The position numbers were made by a program, and so were the translations under genes. The notes below the pieces were generated by a model, which had not been told where the DNA came from, ran no database searches, and saw nothing but the letters and a program-made list of their open reading frames with translations. This document shows positions 1-11,883 of a stretch of 64,000 nt of DNA, in pieces; positions within the stretch are counted from its first letter, which is position 1, and the number at the start of each line of letters is the position of its first letter. This stretch comes from Parelaphostrongylus tenuis. Its lineage: Eukaryota; Nematoda; Chromadorea; Rhabditida; Metastrongylidae. The stretch spans positions 62,001 to 126,000 of the forward strand of contig JAHQIW010000251.1 of assembly GCA_019055375.1 (NCBI GenBank), read 5' to 3'.

Positions 1-309
1 CTACGGTCGCTTTGACACTCCGAGTAATAGAACGAGTGAGGGAAGTCGCGAAAAAAACCATATGGTAGAGTGGAAATGCTTGAAATAAATGCTCCACCAG
101 ATATAGAAATCTCAAAGTAGAGCTCTCGGTGTTGGTCAGCCTTTAAGTGATGTTGCATGTGCTCGACTTCATCAAAAGTAGTTGAACGTTTGAATGCGCA
201 AGTGGCATTTACAATGACTCGCAGTAGCCTAATGATATATAAAGTTAGTGCTGCTATCCTCTCATAGAAGTCTACATCCAATTCACGTGCATGTCGTAGA
301 AAACCTCTA
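1..309. other. No feature recognised
   Basis: I see no convincing exon, repeat or RNA in this first stretch. It is moderately AT-rich and has stop codons in all frames. Confidence 0.3.
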
Positions 310-415
310 ATCACTGTGCTACGTGCGCTCTACGCGTGTCACTTCGGTTGGGAATTGAACTTGCGTTTCAGCCACACTGGAGGCGCGTGTTACCACTACA
401 CACTGCATCACTGAG
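310..415 (-). repeat. tRNA-like SINE head fragment
   Basis: Read on the minus strand, an A-box-like stretch (TGTGTAGTGGTAACACGC) is followed at tRNA spacing by a B-box-like AGTTCAATTCCC. The same layout recurs in many places in this window, so this is most likely the promoter head of a tRNA-derived SINE and not a working tRNA gene; no full cloverleaf forms. Confidence 0.4.
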
Positions 416-554
416 ATCCTTACCTACCTCACCCTTTTTGTATACTAGTTCTTCGAGTTCTTCGTTCATTCTTTGGAGAATCTAATGAACTTTTGTTGTA
501 GGTAAAAGATGAAGAATTCCGAAAGAGCGTGCATGTTAAGTACCAAACAAGGTA

Positions 555-812
555 GAGCTAGTTTTCAGAGTGGCAATTGAGTGTACAACACTTTGTGTTA
601 AGTGAAAATTTCACTTGACATAGAGTGGAGAACGTTTGTCTTCGATGACTCTCTGTGAGGGAGTAGACCTCTCAAGAGAAGTGATTATAGAAATATCGAA
701 AAACGACGGGTTCTGCCCTACTGACGAGTCTGTAAGGACGAAACACGTGTATCGGGCAATACAAGAGCCCTTACCAGACCACATACCACATCAGTCTTGG
801 AGCAGGCTCCTG
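555..812 (+). repeat. Hammerhead-bearing repeat module, copy 1
   Basis: This stretch is collinear with the modules at 17655-17900 and 21137-21425: a shared GAGTGTACAACACT block (573-586), a middle block around AACGTTTG, then the ribozyme core at 715-757 and a closing AAGAGCCC..CCAGACCACATACC block. It is a dispersed non-coding repeat unit. A reading frame of 80 codons covers it (636-878) but the conserved features are RNA features, so I do not call a protein. Confidence 0.55.
715..757 (+). ncRNA. Hammerhead ribozyme motif (type I, palindromic helix III)
   Basis: The conserved core is complete: CTGACGA at 721-727, stem II 728-739 (GTCT / GGAC, closed by a GTAA tetraloop of the GNRA class), GAAA at 740-743, and helix III ACACGTGT (743-750), which is self-complementary and has no loop. 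The predicted cleavage site follows A751. Stem I pairs 715-720 (GCCCTA) with 752-757 (TCGGGC) with a single C-U mismatch. Known hammerheads need CUGANGA, GAAA and NUH; all are present. A loop-less helix III suggests activity as a dimer or in a tandem transcript. Activity itself is inference. Confidence 0.72.
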
Positions 813-1049
813 CAGCCTCTCTTTGTAGCCGTCGGAACCGCCCGCCAGCGGAAAATGGCGCCGTCCACGAAGGGATAATATATGCCGGTTAGTAAGTCAA
901 ACAGGCAAAACTATCAGTCGATAATAACAGCATCTTGTAGCGGACTCATATCCCGCACTCAAGGAAATCGAAGATATCCAACCTGAGTACTGATAGGAGG
1001 TGTATTCAGGCTAACAATCTGTGCAGCAAAATTCTTTACCGATATGGTA

Positions 1050-1990
1050 ACAAATATTCTGTGGCACCCAGAAATGGTAAGCGCGTGTTCTAAGCCACCT
1101 CACGTTCCAAGTTTTCTCGCATTCCAGCACTCTTGTGTTTATAGGCTGAACATGTCATAGTTAATAAAGGGAAACTGTCAGCTAGCCAAATCTACTACGC
1201 CTGAAGGCGGATAGGTGCAGTTGTATAAATCTTTCGAGTAAAAGTCGTGAGGACGTTAGCATTTCCCTTTTGAACGACATCCTTCATCCGACCGTCGTAG
1301 AGATGTTATGATTTCAATGAATCGCTACATTCAAATATAAACTTTTGATCCTTTCCAGCTTCCAATAATTCATGAGATGTAGATGTAAGATTCTGACTGG
1401 CTCAAGAGAAACTGTTCTCTCAAGTTTTTCACATGATTATTTGCACAAACTAAAAAGATTTCTTTTCATAAGCGATGCATGTCATGGCATCTGAGTGAAT
1501 TGAGCTACAGCTTATTACAAGAACATCACGAAAAAATTTCCGTGCAGCAAAGTAAAGCCATTCCATAATAAAGTGTGGCATCTATGGAAGCCACGTCGGC
1601 GTCAATGTGTTAAGCGCCCAAATGTCTTGCGAGGGCGTCTGAACTTTACAGCACTTGCTAATGCCTATGGATCAAATTTAAAGTGATAGTCATGATATTC
1701 ACTACTGATAAGGTCACTATCAATGGTAAAAATACTAGTAATAGTAGCAACAAACTCACTGCATGGGGTCGCTGTTTTATCTATTTATGTATATCTCCTG
1801 TTTGTTTGAACAAACCTATGATACCTGCGTCGATGCTCTTACATATACAGGCTACGTAAAACGTTTTGATAATTTTATATTTTGTTAAAATTAAGCACTG
1901 ATAAAATGAATTTCATCGATGATGGTTTATTGAAATCGTTTTCTAATCTCTATCTGAAATCTGTTTTATTTATTTGTCTTTTCAGTTTGT
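1050..1990. other. No feature recognised
   Basis: AT-rich sequence without a recognisable exon, repeat or RNA, lying between the hammerhead module and the mariner remnant. Confidence 0.3.
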
Positions 1991-1992
1991 GC

Positions 1993-3045
1993 GTAAGTTA
2001 TGAATCGAAAAAACAACGTATCACAGTAAATGAGTTGCGCAAGACAGGAATGAAAACAGCCGATATTGTTAAGATCGACTGGTTTCAAACCAACAAGTGT
2101 CTACAGAGTTATGAAACGTTTCAAAAAAATGGAGAGATAGAGGACCATGCTCGAAAACGTCGCCCAGTCACCTCGTCTATTTCGGAAAACATTCGGAGGA
2201 TCCAGCGACCACTTCAACAATATCCGGAGCATTCGATGCGTAGGGATGGTCGGGAATTTTGGGATCAACTAGTGGATCGTTTGGAACATTGTCAAAATTA
2301 AGCTGAGGTTGCGCAGATACAAGATCTCGCGCTTTCACTTTTCAGACAAAAGATGAGAGAAGAACCGCTTTCATAGACTCCCCAAGTTATTTGTTTGATG
2401 GTTGATGCTCGTTTGTCAAGGGTGCTTTTCACGGATGAGAAGATATTCACGGTCGAATCACTCCACAATCGCCAGAATTGACATCAACTTCACAAGAAGC
2501 GTCAGCAGAAGTCTGTAGTAGTAAAAACCATCAGCCGCAGTTGTTTTCGGCTTCTGTCTGGGCCCACATTTGCGTCATCGAAAAGGCGCCATTGGCCTTT
2601 ATCAACGGAAGCGTCAAAATCACCGCTGCCAGCTATCAGCAGCAAATTTTGAGGGCGCATTGGAGCCCTGGAGTACTCAAGATTCTGATGCCGACGGATT
2701 TGCTCTTCACCAGGACTAGACTCCTGCGCATTCAATCAGCTCAACGATTACTATTTGACAGAGCTGCTTACAGGCCCATTTGAGGAAAAGGCATTTGGCC
2801 ATCAAAATCGCTGGATCTCAATCTCTTAGTCCATGTTCGAGAAAAAAAGCCTCGGCTATTCGCTGCACTTGCGTCGACGGGCTCAAAACGACTTTGACAT
2901 ACGCTTGAGACAAAGTTACGGTGGAAATGCGTGCGAGCACCGTTGGAAATTTTTCCAAGAGACTTCGTAAATATGTAGAGGCCAAAGGAGGCAATTTTGA
3001 GAATTTGTTATAAACTTTTACTGCGTTTGGTAGCACAGATTTTCA
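1993..3045 (+). pseudogene. Dead mariner-family transposase, copy 1
   Basis: A degraded transposase can be followed through frameshifts and stops: an N-terminal helix-turn-helix region (VNELRKTGMKTADIV near 2028-2072), a linker of the ARKRRP type, the first catalytic aspartate block LFTDEKIFTVE near 2425-2458 followed by HNRQN, a VWAHIC core block near 2555-2575, a WPSKSLDLN block near 2795-2825, and a C-terminal region that ends near KEAILRIC at about 3010. A cut-and-paste enzyme cannot be made from it. The related copy at 46186-47218 has the same order of blocks, so the two descend from one family. The 3' end touches the foldback element at 3058. Confidence 0.75.
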
Positions 3046-3057
3046 AGCCTCTCCCCT

Positions 3058-4022
3058 ACGGTCGAAAAGAAGTTTTCATAAAGAATGTTAGTAATCATTC
3101 GAAAGCTCGAATCTCAAGTTATTCGCATACGTAACCGCTTCCTTAAAAAGACTCTTTTATAACGTTGAAAAATTCAAAGCGAAACTATGTTTCACAAGCG
3201 CATAACTCTTGCCGTACGGAGCTCTTTCTTTGGACTACTAGAAATTATCCGATAGCGTAATGTTTGCTGATTCCAACACTGCGTGTATATTCTGAAAAAA
3301 CCGTTTCTCTCCTACAGAGAAAGTTAAATAAGATTAATTGATATGCGCAAGCATTTGGTCTTTGGTCAATTCACGGACGGCCGAGTGAGGCAGCAAGGTC
3401 GGTTGAAGCGATGATCGTTAGATTCTCCAGCACATGAACGTTTAGCAAATACCTCGTGGTATCTGAATGTCTTCGAGTCACCGCTGCAAGCAACTAGGAC
3501 GTCCTGGCCTCCTGACCATCAGTGTGATTATAATGATGGTTGGTTTATCCGTGTTCATGAAAAAAGTCATAAGTCTTATCTGCAGTATTTCGTTTCAAAG
3601 TGAAGAAACATTTTCTTGTTGTTTAACAAAAATCGCACTAGCATAATACCGGTCGAAAATCGATCGGTATTGCGCAACCCCTATTTGCGCCTCACTCAAC
3701 GGCATGTGAAGTGGCCAAAGACCACCTTGCCCGCGTATGTGACTTCAACTTATTTTCCTTGCTACACTCCCTGTAAACGCTCTTTACAGAAAATAAACAG
3801 AGCAGTGGAATCAGCAAGCATTACGCTACCGAATGAATTCTTATAGTCTAAAGAGAAAGTCCTGTCAGGGCGAGAAATACGAGCGGGTAAAACATAGTCT
3901 TGTTCAAATTTTTCAGCATTATAAAAGGGTATGTTGAAAACATCGGCCAAGCAGCAGATAGTTCGAGATTTGGGATTTCGAATAATTACTAACACTCTTT
4001 ATGAATACTTCTTGTCGAGCGC
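3058..4022. mobile_element. Foldback element (long inverted repeat), copy 1
   Basis: Left and right halves are diverged inverted copies: the left arm starts CGGTCGAAAAGAAG and contains GTTAGTAATCATTCGAAAG; the right arm ends with the inverse, near CTTCTTGTCGAGCG. Both arms carry the family blocks GAGCTCTTTCTTTGGACTA, TAGCGTAATG and TTGATTCCAAC-like sequence. There is no transposase, so it would be non-autonomous. Four more copies are present in the window. Confidence 0.65.
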
Positions 4023-5949
4023 AAGTGATAGGCTGGAAAACCGGTACTAGTAAGCGGACATGTACCCCTTTTTGTCCATTGTAACTGTTGATCTAGTAAA
4101 CGTAATTACTCCTTAAATTCATCGAATTCCAATTGTGTGTGTAGTATTTTCTTATTGATGAAATATTTGAGATAATTATCAGAACTTATTGGGCACCGTG
4201 TATGTATATCAGGTATACATCGGACAGCCCTTGCCAATAGCAATACAATGAAAGAGGTTCATTCCTTTCAAATTAAAAGGGTTCTTCTGATGAAAAATTG
4301 TAGAAGGAATACAGAGTAGGTACTAAAACCTCAGGACAATTGCAAATTACGCAAATCCAATAGCAACAGATGATTTGTACGCACGAATGCACTCTGTCAC
4401 TAGAGGTGTTACTTGAGGAGCTCACTATGTAAGATGGAACAATGTATAATGTCATTGGTGTGGCTCGAGCGAGAGAGACAATTAATAAAATATTCTTCGT
4501 GGTACTGTAAATAAGTTGTACCTTGGAAAATCCAATAGCAGATACGTTTATGAAGCTGATCTGATAATAAGTCGAAAACGAATATTCGTTCATGTCTCTT
4601 GGAGATATCCTGCAGTACAAGCTGGTCGCTGATTCCACAACCAATCAAACAAACTCCACTCATAACGGGTAACTTGATACCACACTTGCTTAACAAAAGC
4701 TCGTTTCCCTTCACAGGTTCGCGGTCGCTTTTATAAAAGCTTGGAAACGATATAGTTAAGTTACCACAGAAGCTACAAGAGGACTAACAGGCCAAGATTC
4801 AATGATATTTATGAAGACTAGAGGCTCTAATACCAGCCAGACCACACTTAAACTTCAGAACCATCATGGGTGTTGGATTACGGATGTGAGACAATGATCA
4901 TGATAAATAAAACGCTAGAATTTGCATAGTATGCGATGTTATGTAAGAAAGAGAAGAAAAAATTTGAGAAGCTTCAACATTCGTGTCCTATCTTCACAGA
5001 AAGCATTGAATTTGATGCATATCACTTTCCAAAGACGTGTAATTGTTGATCATGGCACCGATCAGTAAACTAACAAGAAGTTTAAAATGATCATTGACAT
5101 CTCACAATATCTGAGCAGTGTTCAAAATGTGACTGAACTCTAGTATTCAAAATTATGAGTTGAAGATACTCAACTGTCCAGCGGATCAGATCATATGATG
5201 ATATGATTACTCCAGACTGAAGAAGCAACCAGAGCAAGGATTTGAGCACAAAAAGCAACAGCATACGGCGTTTGGCTGCTGAAATATGTTAAAAGACCTT
5301 CAATAGGCTACTAACGCCAGATATTTGCATATGAAGCATTTATTTGCGGTCGAGTCGTCTACATGTCAACATTCCAAACTGATAATCTTGCCGACAATAT
5401 ATATTAAAATTCATGATGCTTGACACAAATTCAGAGACACAATTAATTGCTATTATAGGTAAGAGCAAATGCACTGTTCGTTATATCAAAACTATTTCCT
5501 TTTCTGTAATCTTAATCAGCACTTGTAGACAAAATGACAGCAAGCAAAACCGAAGTAATGGTGAATTTTACTTGTAACCACAGAAATACTACTAGAAAAG
5601 TATCCAAAACATAAGAACTGAAAAAATAAGCGTAGGATCGAATGAGATCAGATCGAGTTGATCGTTCCCCTGCAATGTCAGCTCCGTAGCACTACGGTAA
5701 TATTGAATTGAGCATATGGAAATCTCTATGAAACTAAAGAGTAATATTTCTGCTGTTCTCAAAAACTTACCAAACGAAAGGGGATTAGAAAGTGGGCTTA
5801 TTAATTATAAAGGTTGATAACGAACCGAACATCTAAAACTCATCTAGTGACTTCAAAACAGTTGGAAAACGAAACAAAGTTATAATACTCGGGACCCGCA
5901 CAGACAGATATGTTAGCTGAAATCATTTCAAACATTTGTGGATGCGACA
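4023..5949. other. Non-coding stretch, no firm feature
   Basis: No recognised element. A 101-codon minus-strand frame at 4409-4714 has a fairly protein-like composition but I find no supporting splice structure or family, so no gene is called. The end of this stretch is the 3' flank of the RGS gene. Confidence 0.3.
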
Positions 5950-6866
5950 TTATTTCTTAATCTTCGGCGAATTTGCGATATTCTCTACCCCGTCAACTAG
6001 ATCGAGATAAAGACGATCTTTGAGAAACCGACGATATGAGTCTTTTGCCATTAGCTGCTCTATGCGACCTTGTGCTAAACTGAATGTATCGCTCTTGCAT
6101 CCACTTTCCATTGCTGCTTTGGTGGCAGTCCGTGTGTCTGAGTCCAGATTTACCTGAAAACAAAGCTTTTAAGTAGTCAAATATTTGAATTTAACTTAGA
6201 ACACCACTACTAACCACACTCACTACAATGTAGAATTTACGATACTGGTTTATTTGTGCACTCTGAAAGAACCTTTCTTCGAACAAATTGAAAATACGAC
6301 CGAAACACAAGCGCACAACTCCGTTTTCATAAAAGGAAAACACATAGAGTCAGCGATAACATGAATATCAACGAAAATCGTAAAAACACACGAGCAGCGT
6401 ATGTCATGGAAACTAGGCACATGACAAAAATATCCATTACATGACTGTGCTCTTGGCATCATAACAAAAATAAAAGATGAACCCAGTGTACTCACTTCTT
6501 TTGAAGCAGCTACTGCTATATACTCCCTAAATATCTCATGAGCTCTTTGTATGGTCGCCTTTTTCCCTTCTTTCATTTTTTTGAATTCCTCGCATTCAAG
6601 CCAGAAATCCACGTTCTCATCTGAGAATTCCTTCTTGAGAAATTCTCGGAAAAGGGTGCAGCCATCTGAAAAGAAGAACAATCAAACGTAAGAAAAAGGA
6701 ACGACAATCATTCACAAAATCCTGCTACGCACATTTGTGATTCAGTAACGATTCGAAGCTTGTTCTCCACTGAAGCACTTCCTCACGGGTAGGATAAAGC
6801 GATGAAGTAGACAGGGCCACGTCTAACTTACTTCGAATCAAGTTGATCGTTTTCGATATTGGACCG
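5950..6866 (-). CDS. RGS-domain protein (regulator of G-protein signalling), 3' exons
   Basis: Three exons join in phase on the minus strand: 6866-6733, 6665-6496 and 6153-5950, ending in TAA at 5952-5950. The introns begin GTGCGT and GTGAGT and end in TTTTCAG and TTTCAG-like acceptors. Together they encode a complete RGS box: REEVLQW and FESLLNHKYG, then LFREFLKKEFSDENVDFW, CEEFKK, KEVNLDSDTR, and AKDSYRRFLKDRLY near the end. The asparagines of DEN and EVN and the DSYRRF residues that contact the G-alpha switch regions in known RGS proteins are all there. RGS proteins speed up GTP hydrolysis by G-alpha at the plasma membrane. The box is near the C-terminus, with only about 15 residues after it. 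The first exon starts in mid-codon, so 5' exons lie upstream; one possible exon around 7025-7105 could not be joined in phase. Which RGS subfamily is not decided. Confidence 0.93.
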
Positions 6867-7099
6867 CTGAATATGAATGAAAGTAGGTAAGTAAATAAAC
6901 ATGAAAGAACATCAACGACACTTGCTTGTGGCGTATCCAGTGGTAAACATGAAGTTGATAATGAGTCAACAAAGTGTACAATGTATAGTAAACTGATACT
7001 GCACTTTATAAACGTACAACGGTCTTCTTCCAAAAAACTTAGTGGGCCGACCAAGCGGAAATGTTGAGGCACTATTCGTTTATCGGAATTCCTTTTCAA

Positions 7100-7290
7100 C
7101 CTTTCGAAGACGAAGCCCTTTTTGCTTGTCTTCGGACTTTTAGTAGTGATTTGACAGCTTTAAACTCGGCGACTCCAATGATATAAATTTTTTTCTAAAA
7201 AGAACCTCTTAAAATGCTGTAGGAGTGAAAATATGACCACGTTTCACACTCGATGCGCATTTTTCTGTGAATGATAACAGACTTTTAGCA
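7100..7290. repeat. Remnant of a dispersed repeat
   Basis: Blocks such as a TGCTGTAGGAGTGAAAATATG-like segment and CACACTCGATGCGCA resemble parts of the repeats at 56450-56770, 58030-58345 and 61160-61460. The boundaries are not clear. Confidence 0.3.
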
Positions 7291-7674
7291 ATTATTTGAT
7301 AGTATAAACTCTGATGATCTGAGGCTGCACTTGGTTTTTAGAAAGATCTTCATAAAGCACTGGAAGAGCAAGGCAATTACGCTTCGTACTTCTCGACTTG
7401 AGTTTAGTATTTTTTGAGTTTTTGTTTATTAATACGACATAAATAGGATATACATGCTGTGCAAATGGCAAAGGTTTCAAATTCGGTTTTTCAACTCCCA
7501 TCTATAAAACATGAAGGTTCTCGAAATTGCATGTGCGTTCAACTGCTACACGACGGCTATGTTAACCTTGCTAAAATGGAAAATGGTATTCAGGTTGACT
7601 ACTCTCGAATCAAAGCACATCACCTACTACAGAGTCTCAGATTTTCGCTACAGAGCAAGGTGTTGGCCTTGGTA

Positions 7675-8250
7675 TTAGGTCACTTCATAAGTTTAAACAC
7701 TAAGCAATGAACACCTAATTTATTAACCAAGAGTAATTAACTGAATGACTTTGGAATCGCCCAATTAAGCGTTTTCTTGCGAACAATTTCATATACAAAG
7801 TACCTATACTTGCTTTGAAATGGAGCTGTGATGAGAACAAATTCGCTTGCTACTCATGCACAAATGGCGGTTAAAGGAGAAGCCCATATGAATAATGGAG
7901 CTTCCTGTGGACGGCACGAGCGCAACTGATCCAACAAACTGTTCTCTCCAGTTTTGAACTTCGCAAACACTTCCCAGCCTTCCTTTCTGCAACAGTATCA
8001 TCGTCCCACGCTTCATTAATCTTGCGCGCCTCTTCACTAGCATTTTCCTACGCGCCGTTCGTGCATGGGTAGCAAGAGAATTTGCTTCCACGATAGCTCC
8101 ATCTCGAAAAAATTACAGACAAGTTGCATACCAAAAATTTGTAGAAAAAAAATGTGAAACTGAACGATACCAAAGTCGCACAATCTCAATTTCTTTTGAC
8201 TAGAAAATTTGGTGTTTATTCCTCAAGTGCGAGAAACTAGAAACGACTAA
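7675..8250. mobile_element. Long-TIR MITE, copy 1 (inverted relative to copy 2)
   Basis: The element starts TTAGGTCACTTCATAAG right after a TA dinucleotide and ends with the inverse of TTAGTCGTTTC. Inside, blocks such as AATAAACACCAA, TTTGGTATCGTTCA and TTGGTATGCAACTTGTCTG match the copy at 54620-55184 in opposite orientation, as does the centre. The two halves are themselves inverted copies for roughly 150-200 bp. TTAGGT ends with TA targets are typical of mariner-mobilised MITEs; transposase coding was not recognised in it. A 95-codon frame in the middle is not conserved in copy 2. Confidence 0.7.
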
Positions 8251-8744
8251 ACATATTTGTGAGCTTTTTCCAGACAAATTCGATATCATTTTGTTGCCGA
8301 CTCCATAGAGATGGGAAGCTTGGTTGGCCTGGGGTGAAGTTGAAACAGCATGCGCATACTATGTGGTCAATGTGATTAACTAATATACAACTAGATGGTA
8401 TCTATATCTAACACGCTTTTCACACATCACTTCTTCATTTTAGCAAAAGATGCTCCCCATAGCTCTCGTACGAAGAAAAAACTGATGAGAGCCGTAGTTA
8501 TTTGGTACAACGGCCAAAACGACTTAGAAGAGACAGAGATCCATAGTGAAAAGTCGATTAAGGTGTGTTGACGCCTTGGGTACGACAAGCCTACGACGCA
8601 AGCCCCGCTCCACCACCGTGCGTGGTCGCGAGCAATCCGTAGTTCGTGATGTCGACCATCGGGAAAAAGGTTGCCGGTTCAATCTCCTTTCACGACGCTT
8701 CGAAGGAGTTTTTGGTGTCGCTCAGTAATGGAGGCCCTCCTATA

Positions 8745-9540
8745 GACTAATTATAGTAAAAAATGCTCGGTTGTTCCAAAAATAACTTTGATTCGATATA
8801 TACCTAAACGAATTGAGTGGTGAGCAAAAACACATCCTCAGACGGGAATCGAATCTACGTTTCATCCTAGGGACGCGTGCTCTACCACTACACCACAGAG
8901 GCACATTTGCACCACCTCTCATTCTTCAACATCTCTATGTTAGCTATTAGCCATCAATCTTTAACAATTATGGTCTGGTAAGCGATTTTGCGTTATAAAC
9001 CCAGTTGAGCTGAGAGCCATTGCACTGAATAATATTCAAAATTTCTAGTATTTGCTGCATTTTTCGCAGTGTTACTATGTTGTAGTGGTTGAGCAGACGT
9101 CCCCGGATAGGACGAAAGGCGGATTCGATTCGATTTCCGTCTGAGACCGTGTTTTTGCTCACCATTCAGTTATCTCAGGTATATATGATACATAATAACA
9201 CTGCGAAAAATGCAGCAAATACAAGAAATTTTGAAAATTAGTTAGTGCAATGGTTTTCAGCTCAACTGGGTTTATAACGCAAAATCGCATACCCGACCAA
9301 ACCTGTTAAAGATTGGTGGCTGATAGCTAACACAGAGATGATGAAGAATGAGTGGTGGTGCAAATGTGTCTCGGTGATGTAGTGGTGGAGTGTGTGTCCT
9401 CGAATAGGATGAAAACGCGGGTTCGATTTCCGCCTGAGACAGTGTTTTTGCTCACCACTCAATTATCTTTTGTATATTTGAAACATAATAACTACAAAAA
9501 ATGCAGTAAACACTAAAAATTTCAAGTATCAGTTTGATAC
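8745..9540. repeat. Cluster of three tRNA-like SINE units, one inverted
   Basis: Three heads with an A-box-like GTGTAGTGGT and B-box-like TTCGATT are followed by the constant tail GTGTTTTTGCTCACCA and a further shared block with CAGCTCAACTGGGTTTATAA. The first unit is on the minus strand (head about 8820-8905), the next two on the plus strand (heads about 9085-9155 and 9368-9440). A related unit lies at 28195-28460. These are probably Pol III-derived retroposons. Confidence 0.65.
9368..9440 (+). other. tRNA-like fold inside SINE unit
   Basis: Of the three heads this one folds best: a 7-bp acceptor-like stem GTCTCGG / CTGAGAC (one G-T pair), a T-arm GCGGG / TCCGC with a TTCGATT loop, and a D-arm-like GATGTAGTGGTGGAG. 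The anticodon arm is abnormal (TCCT / AGGA with a short loop), so it is not a working tRNA. Confidence 0.5.
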
Positions 9541-10125
9541 GATATTTAGATTCATAAGGTTACTACGGGACTAGCCTAAAGGTACCAAAAAACTGACCGC
9601 ATCCACTTGTACATAAGTTCTTTCAAAAAGTCGCACACTCTAGAAAATATGTTTACGAATTCGACTCTTAGCCATCGTGGAAAGAACTGCGAAAAAAAGT
9701 AGGATACGCGTTGTTATCCCATGGATTTACTTTTTGCACTAAGAGTAGTACAGTTTTTTTTGATATGACAGTTACGTTATAGTAGAACTCTTACTAATTA
9801 TTGACATCAGAAAACAATAAAATTTTTGCTATGAAGCGTTTTGGCAGGAGACCAAACCTGCAACATTCTCCCGATGGCCGACATCACTTGTCATTCGACA
9901 CCACGAACTGCTTGCCGCGTGCAGCGAGGCGAGGCTGACGCCGTGGCGTCGTACCCGAGAGGTCGAAACGCTAGCTGGATTAAGCAGAGTACAGTTATGT
10001 GTTCATGATTGACCACTTTACGCACTGACCACTTGTTTTATACCACATCAGTAATATGTCACGATTTAACGATGATAAAAAAATAGAACAAATTGGGTAA
10101 GAAACTGATGGTACTATTCGGTTAT
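9541..10125. other. No firm feature
   Basis: Only a decayed hammerhead-like string around 9937-9975 (CTGACGC then GAAACGCTAGC) was noticed; the first core box is wrong, so it is not called. Confidence 0.25.
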
Positions 10126-11012
10126 AAGGAAACAAATGAATATTCAACCCTCATGCTCTGTACAAAATTTTTCATGGGAATGTCAGTATTCATTCCAAAA
10201 CGTAAATCTCTTGTTACGGCCTCACATAACCGGTTTTTCAAATCACCCTTTTATGACGCTGTAAAATCCAAAATAAAATGGTGTTTCACGCAAGCACGCG
10301 TTTTTCTTTTTCTTATCTCGCTTATATTTCGCTGATCAAAACTACTTCCTTGAACTATTAGCATTCTTTCGATAGCACAAGTCCCAAAGAACTCAAAAAT
10401 GCATTTGCTTTTTGGAAAAGCTCTTTTCATAGCGCTGTAGGAGAAAGAAAAGATTAGTGCTTTACAACTCGCCGGACATAGCTCCTTCTTCAGATTATTG
10501 ATAAACTTTTCATAGCGTAAGTTTCAATAATTCCAAAGCTGCACTTATTTTCTGGAAAAACCGTTCCTGTGCAGTGTAGCAGGGTACTTAAAATCGAGTT
10601 CCACATATTCGTTGAGCTTGCTTGCCGAATAGTCTACGCGATGGGGGAGGGACGATCGATCGATGGCTTAGAGTGTTAGACACGTGGGATGAAACTTGTT
10701 ATTTAATTGGAAATTTTGCTCTGCTTTGAAAGAAACTCCGAAAAAAACGACTAACTCAGATAGTACGAAACTTTCTCTACACGCTCAGATGTTTTTCGTG
10801 CTTCCAGCGAACTATACGCGTGATAAAAGATAAGGCGCGCGGCCAATGTCAAGCATAATTTTATTATAAATGCTATAGCACTATAAAAAGACTTTTTGAA
10901 AAACCGTCTATGTAGAGAGCTAGGCAAAGAGTTGACTTTCGAATGATTACTAGCACTCCTACGAAAATTCTTATACAGCGAGTGAGATTGAATATTGATT
11001 AGTTCGCCTATA
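10126..11012. mobile_element. Foldback element, copy 2
   Basis: The left half begins CAAATGAATATTCAACCCTCATG and the right half ends in its diverged inverse near GAGTGAGATTGAATATTGA. Family blocks (CCGGTTTTTCAAA, TGACGCTGTAAAATCC, CATAGCGTAAG) are present, and a subunit of about 150 bp (ending in a GCGCTGTAG or similar block) is repeated within the left arm. Non-coding and presumably non-autonomous. Confidence 0.6.
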
Positions 11013-11883
11013 ACAAAGAAGTACCACACTGATTTCCTTTCACGAGAAAATGTCTCGTATGTGCTCATAACCTTTCGTGAAATCGCTTCAGTTAGATTAC
11101 TACAAACTCTCTATGCAGCTGCTTGTCTTACACGTTTACACCCCCGTAAAGGAAAAAAAGACAAATCTATAACAACAACTGCTTCAGCAGTATACAGCCC
11201 CCAAAAAGCCATCATTGCGGCCGATTAGCGTCTCACTTGATTGGTAAAAGTGTAAAGAACGAGAAAATACTTCAGACCTACAAGCCTCAGCTAAAGAGCT
11301 ATAACCCATGGGTGAATATGAGTTAGTCAGTTTCTGACACAATAGTGGCAGCTGACTACAATTCACGGGCAGCATAGTAACTAAGTGAGTAAAATACAAC
11401 CCACAAAACCCAGAAGAATTTCGATTTAAACGTGCTAATCTGAGAAGTGTGAAACGGTGTTGAAAGGCATCGGTAGCATTATGAACAGACGCTCATCTAC
11501 CCATGACAAACAAACGCAGGTCGCTGAACAACACCCATGTTTTTACGGTTTTGCTGTCTGATCTTGAGTGTCACTACAACCAATAACAATGTTGTGTGAA
11601 AGGAGACGGTGACAGAGTGCAAAGTTTATAGCCATAATTCTCCATGCGCTAAAAGTCATTTTTCTGGCTATGAAGTGCGGAATGGTATACATGAAACACA
11701 AACAACAAAAAGGAGAAGGAACAAAAACAAGACACAGACAGATTGACATCAAGCTCTTAGTAGATGACCATAATACTATGTTTGAAAGAAAGTTTCCATT
11801 GTTTGATTAAACATTTAAAATTTATGCATATATTGAGATAACAAAAACAACAACTACTCTTCAAAATACAGGCCATCATTATC

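Noticed and set aside
636..878. 80-codon plus-strand frame
   Set aside because: It overlaps the hammerhead module, whose conservation follows RNA structure and not codons; no match to the other modules at protein level.
4273..4714. Two overlapping minus-strand frames of 101 and 123 codons
   Set aside because: Plausible composition in part but no exon partner in phase and no recognised motif.
7010..7105. Possible upstream exon of the RGS gene
   Set aside because: Its best donor leaves the wrong phase for the exon at 6866; kept out of the gene model.
7804..8091. 95-codon minus-strand frame in the MITE
   Set aside because: The related copy at 54620 does not conserve the frame.
9930..9985. CTGACGC followed by GAAACGCTAGC on the plus strand
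   Set aside because: The first core box lacks the essential final A and the spacing for stem II is irregular.
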